DNA from: JACJWR01 sp964474045
GTDB lineage: Bacteria > Actinomycetota > Actinomycetes > S36-B12 > UBA10799
Assembly (NCBI GenBank): GCA_964474045.1
Contig: CAYYRC010000016.1
Location: 1 to 64,000 of the forward strand
DNA length: 64,000 bases
Direction: 5' to 3'
Positions 51,073 to 59,614 of this stretch are shown here, one piece after another. The stretch's first letter is position 1, and each line of letters starts with the position of its first letter. The notes under the pieces are model-generated. The model was not told the origin of the DNA. It did no database searches and saw only the letters and a program-made list of their open reading frames with translations. The position numbers and the translations under genes were made by a program.

Positions 51073-53040
51073 ATGGCTCGTGTGTGGGGATGGTTCGGCT
51101 GGGAATTGCGGGGCACACTTGCGTTCCTCCTGGCTCTGGCTCTGGCGCTTGCGGGAGGAGTCGTGCTGCAAGGGTCGGAGGTGGCGTCGGCGACTGCCGA
51201 CCCGAGTCCCGCCCCCGGCGCGGGGAGCGCGGGTGCGCTGACCCCTGGCTCCCCGGTCGTGCTGCCGCCGGGGTTCGAACCAGGGCCCGACCCGGACGTG
51301 CCGGGAGTCAACGCTCCCAGTCGCCCGGGGGCAGTGGCGCCGCAGGCAACCGAGTTCTACGGCATGCCGACTGGTTGCCCCGGGGTGGCCGACCCTCGCG
51401 CCCGACTGGCGGCGTGGGTGGGCCCAGATGCCCTGCAGCGGATCTGCTCGGACGCCATGGCCCTATCGGTCAGCTACGAGGCGGAGTCGGCGATCAGGTG
51501 GGCCTTCGGCCGACTGGGTACCCCGTACAGCCAGAGCGCCGGGCAGCGGGACAACCAGTACTTTGATTGCGCGACGCTCGTGGGCCGTTCCTATCGCGCC
51601 GCCGGCGCCCGCGTCCGCGCTGCGAACGGTGCCACCTACGACTACTACCCGTACTTCATGTGGACCGGTTCTTACACCGCTGCGATCCGTCCGATCAGCT
51701 CAATCGGCGGCGGTCACGCGGGGACCAACGTCCGGCGCATCACCCGTGCCGAGCTGGCCCCCGGTGACATCGTCATCAAGTTCGCCGGTGGCGACCCGAT
51801 CGCGTCCGCCGGCAACGCCGGGCACGCGCAGCTCTATCTGGGCAACGACTGGGTCATCGAGGCCGGCGGGAAGCAGGACTACTCCAACGTGGACATCGGG
51901 CGGATGAGCTTTGACCCGGACACCCCCAACGAGTGGTACTTCCGCTACGACACCTTGGGCTGGCCCAAGTGGGACGACGCCCGGATGCTGCCCGGCGGGA
52001 CGACCTACAAGATGAAGGTCGGTCAGCCCTATCAGACGGTCGTCGGCAACCTGACCGTCGTCGACCCGGTCAGTGATGGGCACACCAGGTTGTTCACGTG
52101 CGGCGCCCCCATGCCCTTGGCGGCCAGCAGCCTGTTCTCCGCCCGGCGGACCAGCGCGACGCTGTCCACGGTGGCGCTGGACGGCGAGGGCAACCTGTGC
52201 GTCTATCTGTCATCCCGGGCGCACCTGCTGTGGGACCAGACTTGGATGGGGACCACGATCGCGGCCCATGCGTCCCAGCGGCGGGCAGATACCCGGCCGA
52301 CGGGCAGCCTGCCAGCGGGCGGGACATTGGTGGTCGACACCGGGGCTCCCAACCGCACGGTGCTGGCGACGCTCTCGGTGGTGGATGTCCAGCAGCCCGG
52401 GCACACTCGGGCCTTCCCGTGCGACGCCGACGGCGACGGCCAGACAGATGTCCCGCCGCTGGCTTCGGTCAACAACTTCGCGGCGGGGCAGCGGACGGCC
52501 AACCTGGCCGTCGTCCGGGCAGACCGCCTCGGTCGGGTGTGCGTGTACGCCTCGGCCGCCGCCAACGTCCTCTGGGACCAGGTCGTCGAGACCGATGTGC
52601 TCGTGGCCCACGTGCCGGTCCGGCACTTCGACTCCCGGCAGCCGGCGGGATCCCCCATCCCCAACAACGCCGGTCATCGGCTGGACCCCAACGACCCGAG
52701 CAAGGTCGTGCGCATCCATGTGGGCGTGCCCGGGGCGACCGCGCTGGGCAACCTCACCGTGCTCGACGCCATCAACCCCGGTCACACCAAGGTGTACCCC
52801 TGTGCCGAGGGGCCCGGGAGCGTCGCGACGTCGGCGAGCAACTTCGGCAGCGGCCAGACGGTGCCCAACGCAGTCCTCGCCCGGGCCGACGTCAACGGTG
52901 ACATCTGCGTTCGGGCGACGGATTGGGCGCACATCGTCTGGGACCAGTCGGTGGAGACGTCGTCGCTGCCGGTCTACTCGGACCCGGCGCCGCGCAAGAT
53001 CGATTCCCGCGCGATCCTCGGGCGCCCCGCGGTGGCCTAG
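51073..53040 (+). CDS. Secreted NlpC/P60 endopeptidase with three C-terminal repeats
   Basis: 655 residues. Membrane/signal segment near residues 12-35, a Pro/Gly-rich linker to about 90, NlpC/P60 domain (about 125-300) with catalytic C166 (YFDCATLVG, so the usual Ser-Ser after Cys is Ala-Thr) and H251 (NAGHAQLYLG), and three C-terminal repeats ending at DTR or DSR. Domain order equals the neighbours at 48962 and 53289, implying tandem gene duplication. GTG at 51040 is an alternative start. A terminator-like hairpin follows at 53074-53101. Confidence 0.88.
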   Translation: MARVWGWFGWELRGTLAFLLALALALAGGVVLQGSEVASATADPSPAPGAGSAGALTPGSPVVLPPGFEPGPDPDVPGVNAPSRPGAVAPQATEFYGMPTGCPGVADPRARLAAWVGPDALQRICSDAMALSVSYEAESAIRWAFGRLGTPYSQSAGQRDNQYFDCATLVGRSYRAAGARVRAANGATYDYYPYFMWTGSYTAAIRPISSIGGGHAGTNVRRITRAELAPGDIVIKFAGGDPIASAGNAGHAQLYLGNDWVIEAGGKQDYSNVDIGRMSFDPDTPNEWYFRYDTLGWPKWDDARMLPGGTTYKMKVGQPYQTVVGNLTVVDPVSDGHTRLFTCGAPMPLAASSLFSARRTSATLSTVALDGEGNLCVYLSSRAHLLWDQTWMGTTIAAHASQRRADTRPTGSLPAGGTLVVDTGAPNRTVLATLSVVDVQQPGHTRAFPCDADGDGQTDVPPLASVNNFAAGQRTANLAVVRADRLGRVCVYASAAANVLWDQVVETDVLVAHVPVRHFDSRQPAGSPIPNNAGHRLDPNDPSKVVRIHVGVPGATALGNLTVLDAINPGHTKVYPCAEGPGSVATSASNFGSGQTVPNAVLARADVNGDICVRATDWAHIVWDQSVETSSLPVYSDPAPRKIDSRAILGRPAVA

Positions 53041-53073
53041 CGCTGGGTGGTGTCCGGCGGTAGAAGGGGCTGA

Positions 53074-53101
53074 GGGATGGGGTCCGTCGGCACCCCATCC
53101 C
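53074..53101 (+). terminator. Terminator-like hairpin after NlpC/P60 gene
   Basis: Perfect 10-bp stem GGGATGGGGT (53074-53083) with ACCCCATCCC (53092-53101) and an 8-base loop, 33 bases after the stop. No T-tract follows. Confidence 0.6.
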
Positions 53102-53195
53102 AAAGGAATGGGCCGATGTGACCCAGTCGGGGCATTATCAGGGTCGAGAGTGCTGGGTGCGGGCCCTTTCACCTAAAGTCACCTGTGTGGGTTGC

Positions 53196-53207
53196 CGTCA
53201 ATTGACG
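53196..53207. promoter_or_regulatory. 12-bp perfect palindrome upstream of third NlpC/P60 gene
   Basis: CGTCAATTGACG is self-complementary and is flanked by TTGC on the left and GGCAA a few bases to the right, lying about 82 bases before the start codon. It may be an operator; the regulator is unknown. Confidence 0.4.
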
Positions 53208-53288
53208 TAGGCAATCAGCACGTCGGGCTCTCCGGGCGACGACGCCGTTCACCGGCCCGGGACGCCCGCTCGATCCAGGGGGTGCGCC

Positions 53289-55055
53289 ATGGGGGCGGAC
53301 GTATTTCGGAGCTTCACAGGCCTCAGGTTCTGCAACAGGCGGACCTTGCTGGTGCTGGCGACGATGGTCGCGGTGCTGATGGCGGTCCTGAGCGCTACCC
53401 CTGCGCACGCCGAACCCACCCCGCCGGCGGCGGGCCCGAACCCACCCGGCGGCAACGCCCCGGTGGCCGCGGGTGCAGTGGCCCCGCTGGCCACCGAGTT
53501 CTTCGGCGGGCCACCCGCGGACTGCCCGACCACCGTGGCTGACAACGCCGCCTATGCCCGCGCGGTGGATTGGCGCAGGTACTGCCTCGATGCCGTCGCG
53601 CTGGCCCCCACGTACGAGGCGGAACGCGCGATCAAGTGGGCTTTCGCCAGACTCGGCGCGCCCTACGCAAGTGCCGATAAGAAGATCTACCGCGATACCA
53701 ACGGCTTCGACTGCTCCAGTTACGTTGCCCGAGCCTTCCGTGCTGCCGGCGCCCAGGTCGCTGCCAGGAACGGCGTGCGGTACGACTTCTTCCCCTACTT
53801 CGGGTTCACCGGCGCCTACGTCCCCACGAGTTCGCCGATCTCGATGTGGGGCGGCGGCTACTCGGGTACGAACGTCATCCGCGTGGAGAAGAAGGACCTG
53901 CGCCCGGGCGACCTCGTGATCCAGTTCTTCGGCGACAACCCGGCGCTGTCCCAGGGCAACCAGGGACACGCCAAGATCTTTCTGGGCGGCGGCCGCACCA
54001 TCGAGGCCGGCGGGGCGGCCCAGGTNNNNNNNNNNNNNNNNNNNNNNNNNNNNNNNNNNNNNNNNNNNNNNNNNNNNNNNNNNNNNNNNNNNNNNNNNNN
54101 NNNNNNNNNNNNNNNNNNNNNNNNNTTTGTTGCCGGACGCACGACCGCCACCGCCGCCGCCGTCAAACTCGACGGCGAGGGAAACGTGTGCATCTATCTA
54201 TCCGCCAGGGCCCATCTGGTGTGGGATCAGCTTTGGTCGTCGGCCAACCTCGGCTGGGGCGGCCCCCAGGATGCGCTCGTGGCCCACAACCAGGTGCGAC
54301 TCCTCGACACCAGGAAGACCGGTGGGCGGCTGCCGGCCGGGGGCACCCAGGTGATCGCAACAGGCGCGCCCGACAAGACCGTCATGGCCACGCTCACTGC
54401 CGTCGAGCCTACCGGGGCCGGGCACACCAAGGTGTTCCCGTGCGACGTGGACGGCACCCCCGGCATTGACAACCCCCCGGCGACTTCCACGAACAACTTC
54501 GACAACGCCCGCACGGCGAACCTCGCCACCGTCCGGGCCGATTCGAGCGGCAACGTGTGCGTCTTCACCAGCGGCGCGACCGATCTGCTCTGGGACCAGG
54601 CGGTCGAGACGAACCAGATCGACGCAGGGGCGGCGGTGCGAATGTACGACTCCCGGCTGCCCTACGGCAGCCCTATCCCGAGCAACGGCGGTCACCGGCT
54701 CAACCCGAACGATCCGGAGAAGGTGGTCAAGATCGCGACCCAGGTGCCCAACGCGGTTGTCATCGGCAACCTGACGGCGACCGAGGCGATCACCGCGTCG
54801 CACGTCAAGACCGTGCCGTGCATGGGGTTGGCGGAATCCGACACCTCGGTGCTCAACTTCCCGGTGCTCAAGCCGGTGTCCAACGCAGTGGTGGCGCAGG
54901 CCGACTGGAACGGTGACATCTGCTTCAAGGTCAAGGACTGGACGCACCTGATCTGGGACCAGGTCGTCGTCAGCGACAAGCTCGGCTACAACAACACGAT
55001 CGAGCGCAAGATGGACTCCCGCGAGCCCATCAAGCGCCCGGTGCTGATCAGCTGA
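53289..55055 (+). CDS. Secreted NlpC/P60 endopeptidase with C-terminal repeats, interrupted by assembly gap
   Basis: As given, 588 residues including the gap. Signal peptide about 1-40 (ATPAHA), Pro-rich linker, NlpC/P60 domain with C142 (GFDCSSYVA) and H227 (NQGHAKIFLG), then repeats. The 100-N gap (54026-54125) falls between the NlpC domain and the first repeat. Alignment with the 51073 product predicts about 85 residues there, so the true gap is nearer 255 bases than 100. The frame on both sides agrees with the paralogues. ATG at 53289 follows an AGGGGG site. Confidence 0.87.
   Translation: MGADVFRSFTGLRFCNRRTLLVLATMVAVLMAVLSATPAHAEPTPPAAGPNPPGGNAPVAAGAVAPLATEFFGGPPADCPTTVADNAAYARAVDWRRYCLDAVALAPTYEAERAIKWAFARLGAPYASADKKIYRDTNGFDCSSYVARAFRAAGAQVAARNGVRYDFFPYFGFTGAYVPTSSPISMWGGGYSGTNVIRVEKKDLRPGDLVIQFFGDNPALSQGNQGHAKIFLGGGRTIEAGGAAQXXXXXXXXXXXXXXXXXXXXXXXXXXXXXXXXXXFVAGRTTATAAAVKLDGEGNVCIYLSARAHLVWDQLWSSANLGWGGPQDALVAHNQVRLLDTRKTGGRLPAGGTQVIATGAPDKTVMATLTAVEPTGAGHTKVFPCDVDGTPGIDNPPATSTNNFDNARTANLATVRADSSGNVCVFTSGATDLLWDQAVETNQIDAGAAVRMYDSRLPYGSPIPSNGGHRLNPNDPEKVVKIATQVPNAVVIGNLTATEAITASHVKTVPCMGLAESDTSVLNFPVLKPVSNAVVAQADWNGDICFKVKDWTHLIWDQVVVSDKLGYNNTIERKMDSREPIKRPVLIS
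54026..54125. other. Assembly gap (100 N) inside NlpC/P60 gene
   Basis: Exactly 100 N. It interrupts the end of the NlpC domain and most of repeat 1. Like the first gap it lies in a member of the repeat family, suggesting that the paralogous repeats broke the assembly. Confidence 0.99.
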
Positions 55056-55133
55056 TCATCGCCGTCGCCCGTCAGGTCCACCCGCGCACCACCAGGGTGT
55101 TCAGCCGCGGGGGCTTATGGCAGGGTCATAGGT

Positions 55134-56369
55134 ATGGACTTCGCCCCCAGCCCCCGCGCCGCCGACTACGTCGCGCGGACGGAGCAGTTCCTCTCGGAGC
55201 AGGTGTACCCGGCCGAGCCGGTCTACGCGGAGCAGCGCGCGCAGCTGATCGCCGACGGGCACCCGTGGGACAGCCCGCCGATCGTGGCAGAGCTCAAGGC
55301 GGCTGCCCGGGCCGCGGGCCTGTGGAACCTCTTCCTGCCCGACGCGACCTACCCCGACCACGGGCTGTCGGTGACGGACTACGCCTCCGTCGCCGAGCTG
55401 ACCGGCCGCTCGCCGGAGCTGGCTCCCGAGGCTATGAACTGCGCCGCGCCGGACACCGGCAACATGGAGATCCTGCACATGTTCGGCTCGCCGCAGCAGC
55501 AGGAGCGCTGGCTCGAGCCGTTGCTCGAGGCGAGCATCCGCTCGGCGTTCTGCATGACCGAGCCGGCCGTCGCATCGTCCGACGCCCGCAACATCTGCGC
55601 GTCGATCGTGCGCGACGGCGATGAGTACGTCATCAACGGACGCAAGTGGTGGAGCACCGGGGCCATGGACCCGCGCTGCGAGTTGCTGGTGGTCATGGGC
55701 AAGACCGATCCCGAGGCCGAGCCGCACCGCCAACAGTCGATGGTCCTGGTGCCGGCGGACACCCCCGGGGTGCAGATCGTGCGCTCGCTGCCGGTCTTCG
55801 GCTACCACGACCAGCACGGCCACGCCGAGATCGTCTTCACCGACGTCCGGGTGCCGGTTGCGAACCTGCTGGGCGAGCCCGGGAGCGGCTTCGCGATCGC
55901 GCAGGCGCGCCTCGGCCCGGGCCGCATCCACCACTGCATGCGGGCCATCGGGATGGCCGAGCGGGCGCTGGACCTCATGTGCGTGCGGGCGCAGGAGCGC
56001 GTGGCCTTCGGCCGCCCGCTGGCCGCCCAGGGCGTGATCCAGGAGTGGATCGCCGAGTCCCGGATCGAGCTCGACGCAGCCCGGATGCTCGTTCTGCGCG
56101 CGGCCTGGATGATCGACACTGTGGGCGCCAAGGGTGCGCGGAAGGAGATCGCCGCGATCAAGGTCGCCGCGCCGAACGCTGCGCTGAAGGTGCTCGACCG
56201 CGCGATCCAGGTGTTCGGGGCCGAGGGCGTCAGCGACGACGTCCCGCTGGCCGCCTTCTACGCCGGGCTGCGCACGCTGCGCATCGCCGACGGTCCCGAC
56301 GAGGTCCACCTGCGTGACATCGCGCGGCTCGAGCTGCGCGACCACCCGGTCGACGTGGAGGTGAAGTGA
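55134..56369 (+). CDS. Acyl-CoA dehydrogenase
   Basis: 411-residue FAD-dependent acyl-CoA dehydrogenase. Visible are the FAD-binding FCMTEPAVASSDARNI (about 142-157), INGRKWWSTGAMDP near 165-178, and the C-terminal REEIAAIKVAAPNAALKVLDRAIQVFGAEG-like region without gaps. The catalytic-base position could not be assigned by eye. It belongs to the long-chain/ACAD10-11-like group often paired with a phosphotransferase-like partner, which is the next gene (1-base overlap). Confidence 0.92.
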   Translation: MDFAPSPRAADYVARTEQFLSEQVYPAEPVYAEQRAQLIADGHPWDSPPIVAELKAAARAAGLWNLFLPDATYPDHGLSVTDYASVAELTGRSPELAPEAMNCAAPDTGNMEILHMFGSPQQQERWLEPLLEASIRSAFCMTEPAVASSDARNICASIVRDGDEYVINGRKWWSTGAMDPRCELLVVMGKTDPEAEPHRQQSMVLVPADTPGVQIVRSLPVFGYHDQHGHAEIVFTDVRVPVANLLGEPGSGFAIAQARLGPGRIHHCMRAIGMAERALDLMCVRAQERVAFGRPLAAQGVIQEWIAESRIELDAARMLVLRAAWMIDTVGAKGARKEIAAIKVAAPNAALKVLDRAIQVFGAEGVSDDVPLAAFYAGLRTLRIADGPDEVHLRDIARLELRDHPVDVEVK

Positions 56370-57469
56370 TGGCTACCACTGCCGTGCTGGCGCTGGACAC
56401 CGCCGCCGAGGCGCGTGCCGTGCGGGCCGAGGACGCCTTGGACGTGCGGGCCCTGGACACCTGGCTGCGCAGCTCGATCCCGGGCGGCGACGGGCTGCCG
56501 GGGCTGCTGCCCCAGGTGCGCCAGTTCCCCGGCGGAGCGTCCAACCTGACCTACCTCGTGCGCTACGGCGACGAGCGCGACCTGGTGCTGAGGATGCCGC
56601 CGCGGGGCACGAAGGCCGCCTCTGCCCACAACATGCATCGCGAGTACGAGCTGCAGCGGCGGCTGCGCGGTCAGTTCCCGACTGTGCCTCACGTCCTGGC
56701 GTATGCCGGTGCGGAGGACAGCCCGGTGGGCGCGGAGCTGTATGCGATGGAGCGGGCACGCGGCATCATCCTGCGCGCGGACCTGCCCGACGATGTCGCC
56801 GGCAACCAGGACGCGAGCGACCTGGGCCTGGCGCTTTTCGATCTGCTGGCGGACCTGCATGCCGTGGACTTCGAGGCCGCCGGGCTGGGCGAGTTCGACC
56901 GCGGCCCGGGCTATGTCCGACGGCAGGTTGATGGCTGGTCGCGGCGCTACCGGGACGCGCGCACGGATGACCTGCCCGACGGCGAGGAGGTGATGGCCTG
57001 GCTCGAGGCCGAACAGCCCGCCGACGTCGCGCGCCGCCTCATCCACGGCGACTGGCGCTTCGACAACGTGGTGCTGGACCCGGATACCCTTGCGCCTGTC
57101 GCCGTGCTGGACTGGGAGCTCGCCACGGTGGGAGATCCGCTGATGGACCTGGGCTCGGCGCTGGCCTATTGGGTGCAGGCTGACGACGATGCCGTGTTCC
57201 AGGCGTTCCGGCGGCAGCCCTCCAACGCGCCCGGCATGCCGACCCGTGAGCAGATCGTCGCGCGCTACCTGGAGCGCACTGGGCTGGCGTGCCGGGACTG
57301 GCGCTTCTACGAGGTGTTCGGGCTCTTCCGGCTGGCCGTCATCGCGGCCCAGATCTGGTTCCGGTACTCGACCGGCCAGACCTCCAACCCGGCCTTCAAG
57401 CAGATGGGGCCGGCTGTGGACTACCTCATGTGGCGGTGCGCGGAGCTGATCGGCGAACCGTCCGGCTGA
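56369..57469 (+). CDS. Phosphotransferase-family protein (APH-like, ACAD10/11 N-domain type)
   Basis: 366 residues of aminoglycoside-phosphotransferase fold. The catalytic loop is LIHGDWRFDNVVLD (about 226-239) and the metal-binding Asp is in VLDWELATVGDPLMDLG (about 248-264). FPGGASNLTYLVRYG near 52-66 is the glycine-rich N-lobe. Members coupled to acyl-CoA dehydrogenases are thought to phosphorylate hydroxyacyl-CoA intermediates, as in 4-hydroxy-acid catabolism; that role is inference from the gene pair. ATG overlaps the upstream stop; GGAGGTGA precedes it. Its 3' end overlaps the HAD gene by 44 bases. Confidence 0.9.
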   Translation: MATTAVLALDTAAEARAVRAEDALDVRALDTWLRSSIPGGDGLPGLLPQVRQFPGGASNLTYLVRYGDERDLVLRMPPRGTKAASAHNMHREYELQRRLRGQFPTVPHVLAYAGAEDSPVGAELYAMERARGIILRADLPDDVAGNQDASDLGLALFDLLADLHAVDFEAAGLGEFDRGPGYVRRQVDGWSRRYRDARTDDLPDGEEVMAWLEAEQPADVARRLIHGDWRFDNVVLDPDTLAPVAVLDWELATVGDPLMDLGSALAYWVQADDDAVFQAFRRQPSNAPGMPTREQIVARYLERTGLACRDWRFYEVFGLFRLAVIAAQIWFRYSTGQTSNPAFKQMGPAVDYLMWRCAELIGEPSG

Positions 57470-58268
57470 AGGCGATCTTCGCGCCCCTGCCGAGCTTGGT
57501 CGCCGCGGCGGTGATGCCGTTGCCGGCCAGCTGAGTCAGCCCGCGGAACGACCGGAGCGATGCCCGGGGGACCGAGGAGGTCTCGATGATGGGCCAGCCG
57601 CGATCCTCGGCGATGGCACGCAGTTCGGGCTCGGGGTGCACGACGACGGGATGACCCACCGCCTCCAGCATCGGCAGGTCACTCGCCGAGTCGGTGTAGG
57701 CGTAGCTGGCCCTCAGGTCGTAGCCGTGCTCGGCCGCCATCTGCTCCATGATCTGGACCTTGCCAGCCTTGTAGCAGAAGGGGCCGACGAGCGTGCCGTC
57801 GTAGACGCCGTCGGCGTCGCGGCCCGCGGTGGTGCCGCGACCGTAGGTGAGGCCCGCGCCGTCGGCGAAGCGCGCGACGATCTCGGTTGGGCTGGCTGAG
57901 AGCACGATCTGGTCCTCCCCGCGGGCCGCATGCTCGGCGAGCACGGGTTCCAATTGGGGGCGCAGCGAGGCGACCAGGTCGGGCAGGAACACGTCGCCGA
58001 GGGCCTCAACCTGGCTGGCGGGGTGGCCCTTGACTGCCATGAGGATGCGGTCGCGCACCTGGGCGGAGCGGGCGTCGCTGGCGCCGCTGAGCAGGAAGCT
58101 CGCCCCGTTGCGCAGATCGCGCAGGAGTTCGCGCTTGCCGACCATGCCGGCTCGGAAGGCCGTCTTGGCCAGCGGGATGTTGGCCGAGCCGGGGATCAGC
58201 GTGCCGTCGAGGTCGAAGAAGGCCGCCGGTCGCGGCGAGCGCGCCGACGTGGATGGTGATGAGGTCAT
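57426..58268 (-). CDS. HAD-superfamily hydrolase (SerB/IB family)
   Basis: 280 residues. HAD motif I FFDLDGTLIPGS (about 17-28), motif II SASPTEIV near 143, conserved Lys in CYKAGKVQIM near 190, and motif III AYTDSASDLPMLEAVG near 212-227. This subfamily (HAD-IB, phosphoserine-phosphatase-like) dephosphorylates small metabolites or lysophospholipids; the C-terminal 50 basic residues may bind membrane. ATG at 58268 lacks a clear ribosome binding site. Overlaps the convergent phosphotransferase gene at its 3' end. Confidence 0.88.
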   Translation of the reverse strand: MTSSPSTSARSPRPAAFFDLDGTLIPGSANIPLAKTAFRAGMVGKRELLRDLRNGASFLLSGASDARSAQVRDRILMAVKGHPASQVEALGDVFLPDLVASLRPQLEPVLAEHAARGEDQIVLSASPTEIVARFADGAGLTYGRGTTAGRDADGVYDGTLVGPFCYKAGKVQIMEQMAAEHGYDLRASYAYTDSASDLPMLEAVGHPVVVHPEPELRAIAEDRGWPIIETSSVPRASLRSFRGLTQLAGNGITAAATKLGRGAKIAFSRTVRRSAPRTAT

Positions 58269-58357
58269 GCTGCAAGTGTGATGGTGTTCAAACGCCGAAA
58301 CTAGGCCACCGAGACCAAAGGTTCCGGCACAGGTTTGTTGCCGGCTAATAAGGACAC

Positions 58358-58363
58358 TAGGCT
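58358..58363 (+). promoter_or_regulatory. Putative -10 box for leaderless PucR-family gene
   Basis: TAGGCT with TTGTTG at 58335-58340 (17-base spacer) as a possible -35. The ATG at 58370 follows 6 bases later, so the transcript would start at or near the start codon. Confidence 0.5.
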
Positions 58364-58369
58364 CGCCGG

Positions 58370-59614
58370 ATGGACTCTTCCGTCGAGCAGATGCGGCCGT
58401 GGGCTCGCGTGGGTCCGATCGCGGGCGCCAGCGTTGCACGTCACATGCAGCCGACCATCGATGCCACGATCGAGGCGATCCGGGCGCAGGTGCCGTCCTA
58501 TCGCGACTTCGGCTCCGGGCCGCTGGCGGCTACGGTGCGCCGCGGCGTAGAGGTCGCGTTCGGACGCCTGGTGACGTTGTTCGGAACGGACGAGCCGGCC
58601 CTGGATTCCGGCGCCCACAGCGTCTACGCCCGCATCGGCGCCGGTGAATGGCGTAATGGCCGGACGCTCGAGGCGTTGCTCACCGCCTATCGCACGGGCG
58701 CGCGCGTCGCGTGGGAGCGGATGTCCGCCGCCGCTGTCGCCGCCGGGACTCCTACCACCGATCTGGTGGCCCTGGCGGAAGCGATCTTCGTGTATATCGA
58801 TGAGTTGTCCGCCGCCAGCGCCGCGGGTTATGCACAGGCTCAGAGCGCCGACGCCGGTCGGCGCGAGGCGGTGCGATCGGAGCTGGCGGAGATCATCCTG
58901 GACGGCGGCGGCGACACGGAGGGCGCCCGGGCGCTGTCGGCAGAGGCCGCATGGCCGCTGCCGGCGGGGGTGGTGGTGGCCGTTGCGTCGGCCGCCCCGT
59001 CGGCGCCCGCCGGTCTCGAGCTCGACGAGCCTTGGCCGGGGCTGTCGGTGCAGGCACTGACTCGGGAGGCGGGCTCGGAGCGGCTGGCCGTGATGCCCCA
59101 CCGGCTGGCGGGCCGGCGCCCCGGGGCTGAGGCGGCACTCGCCGTCCGCGGGGGCATCGTGGGTGTCGGCCTCGCCGTCGAGTTGAGCCGGGCCGGTGAC
59201 TCCCTGCGGACGGCGCGCCGGCTGCTGACGCTGCCGCCGGCCGCCGCCACGGAGTCCGGCGGCTACGGCCCTGCAGCAGGCGTGATGTGGGCGGATGAGG
59301 TGCTGCCGCAGCTTGCCGCCGCGGCGGACCCCGCCGTGCTCGATGCCCTGCGCCAGACGTGCCTGCTGCCCTTCGAGGACGTCGCTGCGGCCAAGCGTGC
59401 CACCCTCCTGGCCACGCTGCAGGTGTGGCTCGTCACCGGCGGCGACAGGGCTGGCGCCGCGGACATCCTGGGCGTGCATCCGCAGACCGTCACCTACCGG
59501 GTGGCGCGGCTGCGGGATCTCCTCGGCGAAGCGCTCGACGACCCGGAGCGCCGGTTGGAGATGATTGTGGCGCTCGCCGCCGCTGGTTGGCCGCCGCCGA
59601 CGACTGTCAGCTGA
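58370..59614 (+). CDS. PucR/CdaR-type transcriptional regulator
   Basis: 414 residues. A helical N-terminal sensory region (about 1-170) is followed by a GGDEF-like but catalytically empty middle domain (about 200-310) and the C-terminal PucR helix-turn-helix (about 335-405; AADILGVHPQTVTYRVARLRDLLG). Members control catabolic operons. It is divergent from the HAD gene and lies beside the acyl-CoA dehydrogenase pair, a possible target. Its 3' end overlaps xthA by 8 bases. Confidence 0.9.
   Translation: MDSSVEQMRPWARVGPIAGASVARHMQPTIDATIEAIRAQVPSYRDFGSGPLAATVRRGVEVAFGRLVTLFGTDEPALDSGAHSVYARIGAGEWRNGRTLEALLTAYRTGARVAWERMSAAAVAAGTPTTDLVALAEAIFVYIDELSAASAAGYAQAQSADAGRREAVRSELAEIILDGGGDTEGARALSAEAAWPLPAGVVVAVASAAPSAPAGLELDEPWPGLSVQALTREAGSERLAVMPHRLAGRRPGAEAALAVRGGIVGVGLAVELSRAGDSLRTARRLLTLPPAAATESGGYGPAAGVMWADEVLPQLAAAADPAVLDALRQTCLLPFEDVAAAKRATLLATLQVWLVTGGDRAGAADILGVHPQTVTYRVARLRDLLGEALDDPERRLEMIVALAAAGWPPPTTVS

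Noticed and set aside
51271..51281. GGGTTCGAACC, resembling a tRNA T-arm
   Set aside because: It lies in frame in the NlpC/P60 gene (encoding GFEPG) and no cloverleaf can be drawn around it.
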